Shown: positions 46,915 through 55,829 of the stretch, in pieces | How positions within the stretch are numbered: position 1 is the stretch's first letter | Layout of the letters: each line of letters opens with the position of its first letter | NCBI GenBank assembly: GCA_034408855.1 | Contig: JAWXCK010000080.1 | Coordinates: forward strand, 28,678-92,677 | Source: JAIYDQ01 sp034408855 | GTDB taxonomy: Bacteria > Planctomycetota > Planctomycetia > Pirellulales > Pirellulaceae | Length of the DNA: 64,000 nt | Direction of reading: 5' to 3' | Made by a program: the position numbers and the translations under genes | The notes under the pieces: model-generated | Told to the model about the DNA's origin: nothing | Database searches by the model: none | Seen by the model: only the letters and a program-made list of their open reading frames with translations

Positions 46915-48093
46915 ATGAAGAAATTACATGGATTTTTGGCGTTAACTGGCTTGCTTTGCATCGCCACATCGGTTTCAGCGGGCTGGGGATCGAGCGGGGG
47001 AGGCAATGGTTCCAGCGGTGGATATGGAAGTAGCGGCGGTTCTTACTCAGCCGGTTATGGTAGCAGCGGCGGCATTACTGCCGGTTACGGGTCGAGCGGC
47101 GGAGTTGCTCAAGTCGGTCCCCTACGCCGATTAGTTTCAGGTATCCATGCGCGACATACTGCGGCACGGGCTGCGTACTCGGTCGGATACGCAAGTTCCG
47201 GAGGCGGCGGTTCCAGCGGCGGCGTCTATCGTAATTCTTCCTTCGGCAGTTCAGGTGGCGGCTATTCCGGCGTCAGCTACGGAAGCAGCGGTGGTGCTGG
47301 ATCATCCGGTCATTCGTATAGTCAAGCTCACTACGGTAGTTCGGGCGGAGGATCGTCCGGCGGCTATTCGCGAGCAAGCTACGGGAGCACCGGCGGAAGC
47401 TATTACAGCGGTTCTGTTCAAAGCCATGGTAGTGTTGGATCGAGCTATGAAAGCAGCCAACCGATTTACAACAGTCCGTCGACCATTGCACCTAGTTCCG
47501 ACGTACCTATGATCTCGCCAACAAGCGGAACCGATGCCTCGTACGAATGGAGCAACCAAGTCGTATCGAGCATTAAGCCAGTTATCTCGCGAGATGAAAT
47601 CCACTTAAACGTTCGGATTCCAGAAGCAGCGACTGTTTACGTCAACGGTAATCGCACCACCAGCAAAGGTGCTTTGCGACATTTTGTATCGAAGAGCTTA
47701 GACGCTGGAGCAAGCTATCGATTTGAAGTTCGAGCCGAACGCGAAGTAAACGGTCGGACCATCGCCGAAAATAAGACGATCGTCCTCGCCGCTGGTCGAA
47801 GCGAATTAGTCGAGTTCTCCTTGGAAGACAAAGCCCAAATTGCGGAAACGGTTCTCACTTTGAACGTTCCAAGCGATGCGAAGGTTACGCTTGCTGGTAA
47901 CGGGACGAAGTCGGTTGGAGAATCGCGAACGTATCGAACCAAAGAATTGACCAACGGTCAAGTTTGGGAAGACTATGCGATTTCGGTAGTTTGGAATGGC
48001 CAAGTCAAAGAGCGAACGATTCGGCTCATCGGTGGCGATGATTTGGAGATCAGTTTTAACTTTGATGATGCCAGCAACGTTGCGATGCGATAA
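46915..48093 (+). CDS. TIGR03000-type Gly/Ser-rich surface protein
   Basis: Exported protein of 392 residues. ATG 46915 begins a clear signal peptide (MKKLHGFLALTGLLCIATSV, cut near SAG). Residues 25-180 are Gly/Ser/Tyr repeats with ten copies of GSSGG, interrupted by a basic segment RRLVSGIHARHTAARAAY seen in related planctomycete proteins. The C-terminal half has two TIGR03000-like beta domains: LNVRIPEAATVYVNGNRTTS with FEVRAE, then a diverged LNVPSDAKVTLAGNGTKSVG. Planctomycetes carry many proteins of this family; function unknown. The flexible repeat suggests a linker on the cell surface. Convergent with the DUF11-like gene, three bases apart. Confidence 0.85.
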   Translation: MKKLHGFLALTGLLCIATSVSAGWGSSGGGNGSSGGYGSSGGSYSAGYGSSGGITAGYGSSGGVAQVGPLRRLVSGIHARHTAARAAYSVGYASSGGGGSSGGVYRNSSFGSSGGGYSGVSYGSSGGAGSSGHSYSQAHYGSSGGGSSGGYSRASYGSTGGSYYSGSVQSHGSVGSSYESSQPIYNSPSTIAPSSDVPMISPTSGTDASYEWSNQVVSSIKPVISRDEIHLNVRIPEAATVYVNGNRTTSKGALRHFVSKSLDAGASYRFEVRAEREVNGRTIAENKTIVLAAGRSELVEFSLEDKAQIAETVLTLNVPSDAKVTLAGNGTKSVGESRTYRTKELTNGQVWEDYAISVVWNGQVKERTIRLIGGDDLEISFNFDDASNVAMR

Positions 48094-48096
48094 CCG

Positions 48097-49398
48097 CTAT
48101 CGAACTTTGCATTGAAAGCGAATATAGCCACCTTCGCCTGGTCGAATCGTCTCACCGAACGACCAGGTCAAGATATTGGAACCGGCGTCATTCGCTTCGC
48201 TTTGAAAGTCGGCATTCAAACTAGTCTTTTGTGAATCGTCGACGTATTCAAGCCTCGGCGATAATGAGTCATGCACGACAATATTGGAAATCTTCTGATC
48301 GCCGATGTTATCGAAGCGAATCGTAAAGTCGATCGTATCGCCCGGTTCGGCAACTTGATGTGACGCGACTTTGCAGATCCGCACTCGAGGCTTGCCATCG
48401 AGTTCATAAGTGAAAACTTCTTCGGGGCGACTGCTTGATTTGGCAATCTGCACCGTACTACCGTCGACGAGTACGACTAATTCTTCAACGCTCGACCAGT
48501 TGAGTGCCGCAAGTGTGAAGCGACGCAAGTTAACTTTGTCGTCCGACGTCAGACGACCGTCGCGAATAATTTGTAAGTCTTCGTAAGGCCTAAAGGCTTC
48601 GCTGACGCCGATCGCTGGAATGATTTTGTCGACTAAGACGCCGCGATTGCGTTCTCGAACAGCTTCGACGACATGAACACTGTCTTCGAGCATAGGACCT
48701 GAACGCAATCGAGTTTTGGTAGGTGGAATAGCATCGGCCATGCGTCCGATTCTTTCGTCACGATTGGTGGCTTGGATCGCTACTACTCGGTCGCTTGTTC
48801 CAAGCGGTGTAATTTTTCGAGTCGCGGCGAAGCGCGGCGCATAGATGGGGACGCGGCAACCGGACTGAAGTTCAACCGAGCCGGACTGGGTTTCGAATCG
48901 AATGACTGTATCCTCGGAGTCGAGGCCGACGACCGTTAAGTCCTCTCGCAACCTTGCTTGTGGATCTCGATCGCCTCCGTCATAAACATATTCCTGCGTA
49001 TCAATATAGCGAGGTTGGTAAGGGGGACTGCAAAGGGCGCCATATTGAAACGGAGCTTCTTGACAGTTTGCCGGTTGAACAGCTTGTCGATTAAATTCAG
49101 GAAAGGCTGGTTGGTATGCTCGCGATTGGCAGCATGCCCCAGTGCAGGCCGTCGGGCCGCCGGAATGAATCGCTGCCGTACCCATGGCTCCAGGCATCGT
49201 CGAGTCGGGAAAGACCTGCTGCGCATTGCGTTGGCCAGCCGCGTTCGATTCTTGCTCGATTCGAATATTGGATCGAGGTGCGAGATTGTGCTGGCATCCG
49301 ATCTGCCAAGTCAATAACATTACGATCGCCGACCAACCCCAACTGCGAAAAGCAGATGCGATGTTAATTTGGATGGTTTGACGAAGAGTTTTGTTCAT
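48097..49398 (-). CDS. DUF11-like lipoprotein, last gene of an envelope operon
   Basis: 433 residues from ATG 49398; the signal WSAIVMLLTWQIGC gives a lipobox. A Cys-rich stretch lies near 60-130 (CTGACCQSR, CQEAPFQYGALC). A beta-rich domain in the middle (RFETQSGSVELQSGCRVPIY) and a helix with RRFTLAALNWSSVEELVVLV follow, and the C-terminus is a DUF11-type beta domain (EPGDTIDFTIRFDNIGDQ, VVHDSLSPRLEYV). DUF11 domains are typical of surface proteins. The gene lies 29 bases after the upstream 258-residue gene and is likely cotranscribed with it and the gene before. An extended start at 49488 is possible but would overlap the upstream gene. Confidence 0.75.
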   Translation of the reverse strand: MNKTLRQTIQINIASAFRSWGWSAIVMLLTWQIGCQHNLAPRSNIRIEQESNAAGQRNAQQVFPDSTMPGAMGTAAIHSGGPTACTGACCQSRAYQPAFPEFNRQAVQPANCQEAPFQYGALCSPPYQPRYIDTQEYVYDGGDRDPQARLREDLTVVGLDSEDTVIRFETQSGSVELQSGCRVPIYAPRFAATRKITPLGTSDRVVAIQATNRDERIGRMADAIPPTKTRLRSGPMLEDSVHVVEAVRERNRGVLVDKIIPAIGVSEAFRPYEDLQIIRDGRLTSDDKVNLRRFTLAALNWSSVEELVVLVDGSTVQIAKSSSRPEEVFTYELDGKPRVRICKVASHQVAEPGDTIDFTIRFDNIGDQKISNIVVHDSLSPRLEYVDDSQKTSLNADFQSEANDAGSNILTWSFGETIRPGEGGYIRFQCKVR

Positions 49399-49427
49399 GA
49401 CGAAGTTGTGTTGCGACCTAGAAAGTA

Positions 49428-50204
49428 TCATTGTGTAGAAATGTCGCTGAGCGTCTTGCCGACGGGAACGTTTTTGATCAGTGTCCACGGCGGTGACCCA
49501 AACAGAAAATGTTCCGCTTCGGGCCCCTCGACGACGTTCGGTATTCGAGAGCCAATTCGAAGGATCGCCAATGGACGCCCGAAAGCATCCGCCGATCGCA
49601 ACGTGTCTTCATTCTGTGAGAGATCCAAGACGCGCTGTGGACCACCCGCATGACTCACCGGTTCCGCATAGGTTGAATCTTCGAGATAGATAACGCGAGT
49701 CACCAACTCACCTCGTAAGGCCGCGTCGATATCGGTCCGATCCAATTCAATCGGTATCGGAAAGCGGTGCTCGCGTTCCGATGGTGGATAGGTTCGATCG
49801 ATGATTTCGACGGTTGGAAAAAGCTCAACACCCGGTTCGTCGGGCAGGCCGACCATGCGGAATCGATAGACAAATCCGACCAGCACCGCTGCTCGCACCG
49901 GTTGCGGAAAATTGTCGCCGAACATTCCATCGCTCGCCAAAGCGAATTGTGATCCCTTGGGGCCGCGAAGTTCGATGGGCTGGTAATAGCCGCGAAGATT
50001 CGGCTGTCGCTGCAACTGAATCGACCCGATCATTCCCGGCGGCATGCTATCGTTAAGCAACGGCACACCGGCTGGAAGCTTCGAAATGTTTCCGTATTGA
50101 GCGATCGCTAGGCTGACAAAACTCAAATTGAGCAACAGAGCAAGCTGCCAACGTTTGCGTGCTGCGTAGATCCACCGAGTGATTATGAATGCGGTAAGCA
50201 GCAT
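49428..50204 (-). CDS. Exported protein paralogous to its upstream neighbour (member B)
   Basis: 258 residues with an N-terminal signal-anchor or signal peptide (LALLLNLSFVSLAIAQ). The core domain shares a pattern with the 50327-51517 product: VYRFRMVGLPDEPGVELFPT here versus IYRMKLTNIEGRSGVELYPT there, then LVTRVIYL versus FVTKVIYL, and PLAILRIG versus ILAILRLG. The two are therefore tandem paralogues. Function unknown. Short spacing to the next gene (29 bases) implies an operon. MLLTAFII at the N-terminus could be a separate membrane helix. Confidence 0.7.
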   Translation of the reverse strand: MLLTAFIITRWIYAARKRWQLALLLNLSFVSLAIAQYGNISKLPAGVPLLNDSMPPGMIGSIQLQRQPNLRGYYQPIELRGPKGSQFALASDGMFGDNFPQPVRAAVLVGFVYRFRMVGLPDEPGVELFPTVEIIDRTYPPSEREHRFPIPIELDRTDIDAALRGELVTRVIYLEDSTYAEPVSHAGGPQRVLDLSQNEDTLRSADAFGRPLAILRIGSRIPNVVEGPEAEHFLFGSPPWTLIKNVPVGKTLSDISTQ

Positions 50205-50326
50205 GTTCGACTGAGTTGTAAGAAGGTGATCTTATCGGATTCGGTGCAAACTCGCTGAAGCCACCGCGCGTCGAACGAGCGGTGGATTCGGCTGAGCGAT
50301 TCGGCAAAAAGCCGTCGCGAAATCGA

Positions 50327-51517
50327 CTATCGGACCATGCCTGGCGGACAGTAAGCTTCGCCCGCACCACCATTTCCCGAGGCTCCGCCAAACTGATTCG
50401 GAGTCACCGATCGGCTGGCATGTTCGTATGCTGGACGACCTGACGGATAACCGGGATGGATGTTCTGTTCGCGAATCGAAACGCGACTCGGCGGGGTAGG
50501 GTACGAGAAGCCTGGCTGTTGACGAACGTTGATCTTCATCTTTTCAACAGGATCCGGAATGTTCATGTGTGTATGATTTCGCATGACATGTTGCTGAAGT
50601 CCCGCTGGTGCTCCTAATGGAATATGCGGTGGACCTGCCAGTCCGATTGGAGTGCCGGTATAAGTCATTCCATATTGAGGTGCCGTAACACCAGCTACCA
50701 TGTTCGGTGGATTCATACCAGCGTTGGCCATCGAACCACCTCCTGGTCCACATGGCATTCCATCCGGACCGAACATTCCAGCTCCGTAACCTCCGCCATC
50801 GACTCCGAAAACGCTTGGCCCCGACATTTCAACATCTTTGTTCCCGAGTCGAAGAATCGCAAGAATCGATCCGCGACGATCGGCCTCGATGATTGGATCA
50901 AGTCCCGGCTCAAGCCGTGTGCTGACGAGCGTATCGATTCCTGCTAACGCATCGCCTTGGAATTCAGGGTCAGGTAGGTAAATCACCTTCGTCACGAAGT
51001 TGCTCGAAAGGGCTTGCTCGAAATCCTCTTCGCCGAATTGAATAGGGACAGCGTTATGAGCCAAGTATGCTGAAGTACGCGGAGTCGCCATCGCGATTTC
51101 CAACGTTGGATATAGTTCGACACCGGATCGTCCTTCAATGTTGGTAAGTTTCATACGATAGATGTGCCCCTGAGGGAACTCTAAGCGGCCAGGCACAACG
51201 AGCGGGTCGCTGGTAAATGTGTTGTCCCCAACGACGTCGTAGAGGATCTGCATCGACTCGGGCAGGTTAAAAAGCACCTGAACTTTGGGAAGACTCATTT
51301 GCCCGCCGTAGGCTCCTTGCCCCATGCCTGGAACAGGAATTGTCTCGGGCGTGAGCACTCCGGGGCCGGGACCGCCGACCATCGGCCCTGGTTCAGCCAA
51401 CCGCTGGGCAGGTGGCATGTTGTGGCGAATGCCAAACTCACCCGCTTGACTTGGGGTATGCATATAAATGACCGAGCCCAATGCGGCCATGACTCCTAGA
51501 TACTTTCGCATTCTCAT
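50327..51517 (-). CDS. Exported protein with Gly/Met/Pro-rich tail (member A of paralogous pair)
   Basis: 396 residues from ATG 51517, chosen because GAGGAAA lies at the right distance and a signal peptide follows (KYLGVMAALGSVIYMHTPSQA). The core (about 70-230) is paralogous to the 258-residue neighbour downstream: GVELYPTLEI, FVTKVIYLPDPEF, ILAILRLGN. The C-terminal third is rich in Gly, Pro, Met and His (GPDGMPCGPGGGSMANAG) and probably flexible. It begins a three-gene minus-strand run with 122-bp and 29-bp gaps. No known family recognised; planctomycete-type envelope protein. Confidence 0.7.
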   Translation of the reverse strand: MRMRKYLGVMAALGSVIYMHTPSQAGEFGIRHNMPPAQRLAEPGPMVGGPGPGVLTPETIPVPGMGQGAYGGQMSLPKVQVLFNLPESMQILYDVVGDNTFTSDPLVVPGRLEFPQGHIYRMKLTNIEGRSGVELYPTLEIAMATPRTSAYLAHNAVPIQFGEEDFEQALSSNFVTKVIYLPDPEFQGDALAGIDTLVSTRLEPGLDPIIEADRRGSILAILRLGNKDVEMSGPSVFGVDGGGYGAGMFGPDGMPCGPGGGSMANAGMNPPNMVAGVTAPQYGMTYTGTPIGLAGPPHIPLGAPAGLQQHVMRNHTHMNIPDPVEKMKINVRQQPGFSYPTPPSRVSIREQNIHPGYPSGRPAYEHASRSVTPNQFGGASGNGGAGEAYCPPGMVR

Positions 51518-51521
51518 TCGG

Positions 51522-51528
51522 TTTCCTC
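51522..51528 (-). promoter_or_regulatory. Ribosome binding site fixing the start at 51517
   Basis: On the minus strand GAGGAAA is followed four bases later by ATG (51517). It supports the short form over the ATG-like start at 51595, which lacks such a site. Confidence 0.6.
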
Positions 51529-51723
51529 GATATTCTGGGTTTGAAATGCTTGCAGAAGTCATTTTCAAATCTCCACACTGGAATCTTTGGGTCATTTCTG
51601 CCTGGACGCCGGATCAGCTAAAAAATTACAATCCGCTCGGATTGATACCGATCCAACGTTCCCGTTTATCAGTTGTCGGTTAAAGCCGGGCTGAATCTTT
51701 GATAAAACCGATACAACCGTTCT

Positions 51724-52731
51724 ATGACTTATCCTTTGGACAAACTCGGCATTCAACGCACACTGCCTAGATCGCCAGCTCGATCGTTTTCGAACGTTGC
51801 AAAGCCATGGCTGGCTATTGGGAAAGCAATTTTCGTTTCCGTGCTCGCTTTTTTAACATGCAACTTCACCTTTTGCTTAACGAGCATCGCGGCCGCCGAA
51901 CCGACGTCGATCGATCCCAATCAGCTTGTATTGCAAGCAGTACAACGAGCCGTTTGGGGACCGTCGATCAGTTGCCAACTTCGCCAATCGACTTTCATGG
52001 GCGATCATGAACTACTAGCCGAAGGAGAATACTGGCAGATGGGGCAGGGGACTGGGCAAATGAAGATGACGCTCGAACTGTCCGCTAACAAAGGAGCCGC
52101 CAGAACAAGCTGGATTCAGATAAGTGACGGCAAACTGCTTTGGACGAGCACGGGCAGTCGCGAACCGATCCGTCGAATATACCTCAATAAGATCCGAGAT
52201 TCGTTAGGCGGAATCGCTCGCGACCCGAACGCTCACCCCGAAGTCGCATTATATATGGCGATCGGCGGTCAACCTGAAGTACTCCGTTGCTTGTATGTTC
52301 GATACCGATGGTACAAAATTTTTACTGGGCTCGACGATCGCGGCCGAGAAGTTTGGCAACTCTTTGGAACGTTACGAACAGGCATGCCAACTCCAGTATC
52401 GATAACTCCGGTAGATAGCCTGCTATCGGTCGACAAACCATCGCCTGAAGTTCCCACCGAAGTTCGACTAACGTTAGGTCGCGACGAAAAATCGCTACTC
52501 TTTCCGTACAAGATCGACTACTATCGTCGAGAGAAGGGCGAAGAAGGACTTCCTGCCAAACGACTGCTGGTATCGACAGTCGAGTACGATGAAGTCGTTT
52601 CACCGATTTCGCCCGCTCGCGACTTTTTTCAATTCCAAGTCCCCGATGCTGCCGACCAAATCGTCGACGAAACGAATGAGTATATGCCCTCGTACCCTCA
52701 AGCAAACGCCGGCACAGCAACTCGACGCTAA
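51724..52731 (+). CDS. Exported LolA/LppX-like protein
   Basis: 335 residues with a long N-terminus (about 30 residues) before a hydrophobic stretch (IGKAIFVSVLAFLTCNFTFCLTSIAAA) that fits a signal peptide. The mature part is beta-strand rich: ISCQLRQSTFMGDHELLAEGEYWQ, TSWIQISDGKLLWTSTGSREP, KIFTGLDDRGREVWQL and FPYKIDYYRREKG. The order (short helix, then a sheet of strands ending in VSTVEYDEV) resembles LolA-type lipid-binding shells found widely in planctomycetes. The match is by pattern, so it may be another beta-barrel-like exported protein. Divergent from the 50327-51517 gene. Confidence 0.6.
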   Translation: MTYPLDKLGIQRTLPRSPARSFSNVAKPWLAIGKAIFVSVLAFLTCNFTFCLTSIAAAEPTSIDPNQLVLQAVQRAVWGPSISCQLRQSTFMGDHELLAEGEYWQMGQGTGQMKMTLELSANKGAARTSWIQISDGKLLWTSTGSREPIRRIYLNKIRDSLGGIARDPNAHPEVALYMAIGGQPEVLRCLYVRYRWYKIFTGLDDRGREVWQLFGTLRTGMPTPVSITPVDSLLSVDKPSPEVPTEVRLTLGRDEKSLLFPYKIDYYRREKGEEGLPAKRLLVSTVEYDEVVSPISPARDFFQFQVPDAADQIVDETNEYMPSYPQANAGTATRR

Positions 52732-54694
52732 ACTACGCAAGTCAGTGATATAAACGAGACGTCAGGGCATTCACCGAACCATGCCCGCTTTCATTTTTCC
52801 TTTTTCGAATTCAGCCAGCCTAGCATTTTGTCTGATCCGTCTACAACTCGTGCGTTTGCCCTGACTATTGCTTACGATGGGACTCGATACGCTGGTTGGC
52901 AGAATCAGTTGAATGCGATCTCGGTCCAGCAGCGGATCGAAGAAGCCGTCGATTTGGCGTTCAAGGTTCGCCGACCGATTGTGGCGAGCGGCAGAACCGA
53001 TTCGGGCGTGCATGCGCTCGGCCAAGTCGCCAAGCTGGTGCTTCCCGATTGGCGACATGCGCCGGAGAAAATAGTGCCAGCTCTCAATCAAAAACTCCCC
53101 CCTGATATTGCCATTCGCCAAGCCAGAGAGGTTCGCACAGACTTCGATCCCGTTCGAAATGCCTCGTCGAAACGCTATCGATACACTGTGCGGGTCGCGG
53201 CCTGCCATGATCCTCTTCAAAGTCGATTCCATTGGTATCGGCCACGACCGCTAGATATTCAGTCGATGCGGACAGCGGCGCCGTATTTAATAGGCTGTCA
53301 TGATTTTGCGGCTTTTCAATCGCTCGGTTCACCTCGCCTGACCACGGTCCGCACGGTTCGAGAGTTTTCTCTTGAAACACGCGATGCGATGGAGGGATAC
53401 GATCTGTTGATCGATGTCGAAGCTGATGGATTCCTTTACAATATGGTTCGGAATATCGTTGGCTCGTTGATCGAAATCGGAATAGGTCGTTTTGGTCCAA
53501 GGTGGATTGAAGATATTTTAGATTCAAAAGATCGGAGCAGGGCAGGGCCGACCGCGCCTTCACAAGGCTTATGTTTAATGCACGTCGAGTATCCTCGCGG
53601 ATGTTTTTTGGAACCCTAAAGCGATATGCGCGTTGCCCATATTATTACTCGAATGATCATCGGCGGAGCCCAAGAGAATACGCTCTACAACTGTGTCGAT
53701 CTCGTCGAAGACTTTCAAGATGATGTCGTCTTGATCACCGGTCCAACGGAAGGTCCCGAAGGTCGCTTGTTGGAGCAAGGGTGGGCAGGGGGGGTCGACG
53801 TTCGTACCATCGAATCGCTCCAGCGTAGCATTCAACCGGCGACCGATTATCGAGCCCTCGGTGAACTCAAGCAGATTTTGCAAAGCTTCAAGCCAGACGT
53901 CGTACACACGCATAGTGCCAAGGGTGGGATGCTCGGCAGGGCGGCTGCATGGTCTTTGCGCGTGCCTGCGATCATTCACACCGTTCATGGCGCGCCGTTT
54001 CATCCTTATCAATCGTTCCCTGTTCGAGCGTTGTTTCGAGCTTGTGAAAAATGGGCCGCTCGCCGCTGTCATCACATGATTTCTGTCGCCGATGCGATGA
54101 CCGAACTGATGGTGCAAGATGGCGTAGCACCGCGAGAAAAATTTACGACGATCTATTCAGGGATGGAAGTCGAGCCGTTCTTGAACTCGGATCAATTTCG
54201 GATCGATACGCGCCGCGAGCTTGGTTATTCCGACGAGCATATCGTGGTAGGAAAGATCGCCCGGCTTTTTGAGTTGAAGGGCCACGAGTATCTCATTGCG
54301 GCCGCTTCGTCTATCGTCAAACTAGCTCCAAATGTTCGCTTTCTTTTGCTCGGTGACGGTATTTTGCGTTCGAGTCTGGAACGTCGACTGATCGATTTGG
54401 GGCTGTCTGACTATTTTCAATTCACCGGATTAGTACCGCCTGAAACAATTCCGAGATACCTTTCCGCCATGGATATGTTGGTCCACGCATCGCTGCGCGA
54501 GGGACTCGCCAGAACGCTTCCGCAAGCTTTGCTTTCAGGCAAGCCGATTATCAGCTACGATATTGACGGCGCTCGCGAAGTTTGCCTTAACGAGCAAACA
54601 GGGCTACTTTTAAAGCCGAAATCGATCGAGCCGTTGGCAGAAGCGATTCTCAGGCTGGCGGGGCAACCGGAGCTTGGAAAGGAATGGGGCAGGG
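52042..54694 (+). other. Plus-strand cluster of FtsK-orienting type octamers (GGGNAGGG)
   Basis: GGGCAGGG occurs at 52042, 53540, 53783 and 54687. Further plus-strand copies of GGGNAGGG are at 10266, 24494, 37992, 37997 and 41685. Reading by eye I found no copy on the minus strand left of 57.3 kb. All nine point toward higher coordinates, as KOPS do toward dif in E. coli. Two lie on the template strand of minus-strand genes, so they are not a codon effect. Confidence 0.7.
52828..53619 (+). CDS. truA: tRNA pseudouridine(38-40) synthase TruA
   Basis: Makes pseudouridine at positions 38-40 in the anticodon arm of many tRNAs. The 263-residue protein has the family start FALTIAYDGTRYAGWQNQ, the catalytic Asp in ASGRTDSGVHALGQVAKL, and SSKRYRYTVRV and FLYNMVRNIVGSLIEIG later. 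It begins with TTG at 52828; no in-frame ATG precedes the conserved core. It ends six bases before the glycosyltransferase gene, so the two are probably cotranscribed. Length is typical. Confidence 0.96.
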   Translation: MSDPSTTRAFALTIAYDGTRYAGWQNQLNAISVQQRIEEAVDLAFKVRRPIVASGRTDSGVHALGQVAKLVLPDWRHAPEKIVPALNQKLPPDIAIRQAREVRTDFDPVRNASSKRYRYTVRVAACHDPLQSRFHWYRPRPLDIQSMRTAAPYLIGCHDFAAFQSLGSPRLTTVRTVREFSLETRDAMEGYDLLIDVEADGFLYNMVRNIVGSLIEIGIGRFGPRWIEDILDSKDRSRAGPTAPSQGLCLMHVEYPRGCFLEP

Positions 54695-54795
54695 CGGGGC
54701 GAGCCAAGTTTACGGAACAATTTCGGCATCAGAATATGTCGAGACGAATTCGCGAACTCTATCAAAGCGTTCTCGCGAAGAACCGTCAGGGATGA
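53626..54795 (+). CDS. GT-B glycosyltransferase (family 4 type)
   Basis: Predicted cytoplasmic-face enzyme transferring a sugar from a nucleotide-sugar donor, probably for a surface polysaccharide or glycolipid. The 389-residue protein begins MRVAHIITRMIIGGAQENTL, the GT4 N-terminal pattern with GGA, followed by HTHSAKGGMLGRAAA and HTVHGAPFHPYQS. In the C-terminal Rossmann half are KIARLFELKGHEYLIAA, LLGDGILRSSLERRL and the donor-site REGLARTLPQALLSGKP with EX7E-like spacing. Closest types are EpsD/CapM-like transferases. No other polysaccharide genes lie nearby, so acceptor is unknown. Follows truA with six bases between. Confidence 0.9.
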   Translation: MRVAHIITRMIIGGAQENTLYNCVDLVEDFQDDVVLITGPTEGPEGRLLEQGWAGGVDVRTIESLQRSIQPATDYRALGELKQILQSFKPDVVHTHSAKGGMLGRAAAWSLRVPAIIHTVHGAPFHPYQSFPVRALFRACEKWAARRCHHMISVADAMTELMVQDGVAPREKFTTIYSGMEVEPFLNSDQFRIDTRRELGYSDEHIVVGKIARLFELKGHEYLIAAASSIVKLAPNVRFLLLGDGILRSSLERRLIDLGLSDYFQFTGLVPPETIPRYLSAMDMLVHASLREGLARTLPQALLSGKPIISYDIDGAREVCLNEQTGLLLKPKSIEPLAEAILRLAGQPELGKEWGRAGRAKFTEQFRHQNMSRRIRELYQSVLAKNRQG

Positions 54796-54863
54796 TAAAC
54801 TAGAGGATTGTGCCGACACCTTATTATTTGAATTGAGTCATTCCTTATCTCGGTCGTCCTTCT

Positions 54864-55766
54864 ATGACAAAAGTTCGTGATTTTCTTGGTATCTATCGGC
54901 TGACCCGGTTGATCCGACTTGGCAGCACATGCCAGGTCTGGGAAGCGATGGACGAGTCGACCAATGTTCGCTATGCACTCAAGGTCTTGAGGCCTGAGCA
55001 GCGAGGCAACAAGGGTGAGCTCGCATTCCTCAAACATGAATATGATGTCGCTAACTCGCTGAACCACAAGAACATCATCAAGATTATAGAATTCAACAAA
55101 ACAGCCGACACGCCGTTTTTAGTTCTCGAACTTTTTAGCGAACTCAATTTAAAACAAGCGATTCGGCAAGGCCCCGACATGATCGCTTATTTGCTCGATA
55201 AAGTGCTTATCCAGACCGTAGAATCGCTCTACTATTTCCATTCCAAGGGCTATGTTCATTGCGATATCAAGCCCGACAATTTATTGATCAGTCGCGATGG
55301 CGATATTAAGTTGATCGATTTTACAATTTCGATCAAAGCGACTTCGGGTTTGCGGAAATTCTTCAATATGGGCAGCAAAGTCCAAGGGACACGCTCCTAT
55401 ATGTCGCCCGAACAGATTCGAAATCAAGCGTTGGACGCGCGTGCGGACGTCTATTCGCTTGGCTGCGTGTTTTATGAACTTGTCACTGGAAAACTGCCAT
55501 TCACGGCATCCAGCCCTAATGAATTGCTCAGCAAGCATCTTTCGGCTCAGGTCCCGTCCGCCCTCGTCCACAATGATAATGTGTCGCCTGAATTCAATAC
55601 GTTAATCAAGTCGATGATGGCGAAAGACGTAAAAGATCGCATCCAAATGTGGGATGTTCTCAAGCAAGTCCGCAGTATCAAAATTTTTAAGAAGCCGCCT
55701 CGAATTCCAGAAGTCTCGTTCTACGATGATTTCGTCGGCGGTGGTCGTATCGAAGCTCGTTCATAA
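54864..55766 (+). CDS. Ser/Thr protein kinase (Hanks type) with a DFT motif
   Basis: Soluble 300-residue protein kinase, almost only a kinase domain. The glycine-rich loop is degenerate (RLGSTCQVWEA), but the ATP-binding Lys is in ALK (K40), the catalytic loop is HCDIKPDNLL (H132, D134), the metal-binding Asp is D152, and the APE-equivalent is SPEQ (181-184). DFG is replaced by DFT (152-154). GTRSYMSPEQ fits the activation loop. No membrane segment or extra sensor domain is visible; a short tail of about 25 residues follows. Planctomycetes encode many such kinases. Activity is likely but substrates are unknown. Lies between a glycosyltransferase and accA. Confidence 0.92.
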   Translation: MTKVRDFLGIYRLTRLIRLGSTCQVWEAMDESTNVRYALKVLRPEQRGNKGELAFLKHEYDVANSLNHKNIIKIIEFNKTADTPFLVLELFSELNLKQAIRQGPDMIAYLLDKVLIQTVESLYYFHSKGYVHCDIKPDNLLISRDGDIKLIDFTISIKATSGLRKFFNMGSKVQGTRSYMSPEQIRNQALDARADVYSLGCVFYELVTGKLPFTASSPNELLSKHLSAQVPSALVHNDNVSPEFNTLIKSMMAKDVKDRIQMWDVLKQVRSIKIFKKPPRIPEVSFYDDFVGGGRIEARS

Positions 55767-55829
55767 ATACCGGCAAGAAATAGGTGTCAGGTACCCTGGT
55801 CAGCTAAATTCCCTTTTTGAATCTCCATT

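Noticed and set aside
53930..53944. Further GGGNAGGG-like sites (CGGCAGGG at 53934, AGGCAGGG at 58055)
   Set aside because: One base off the octamer; not counted in the polarity argument.
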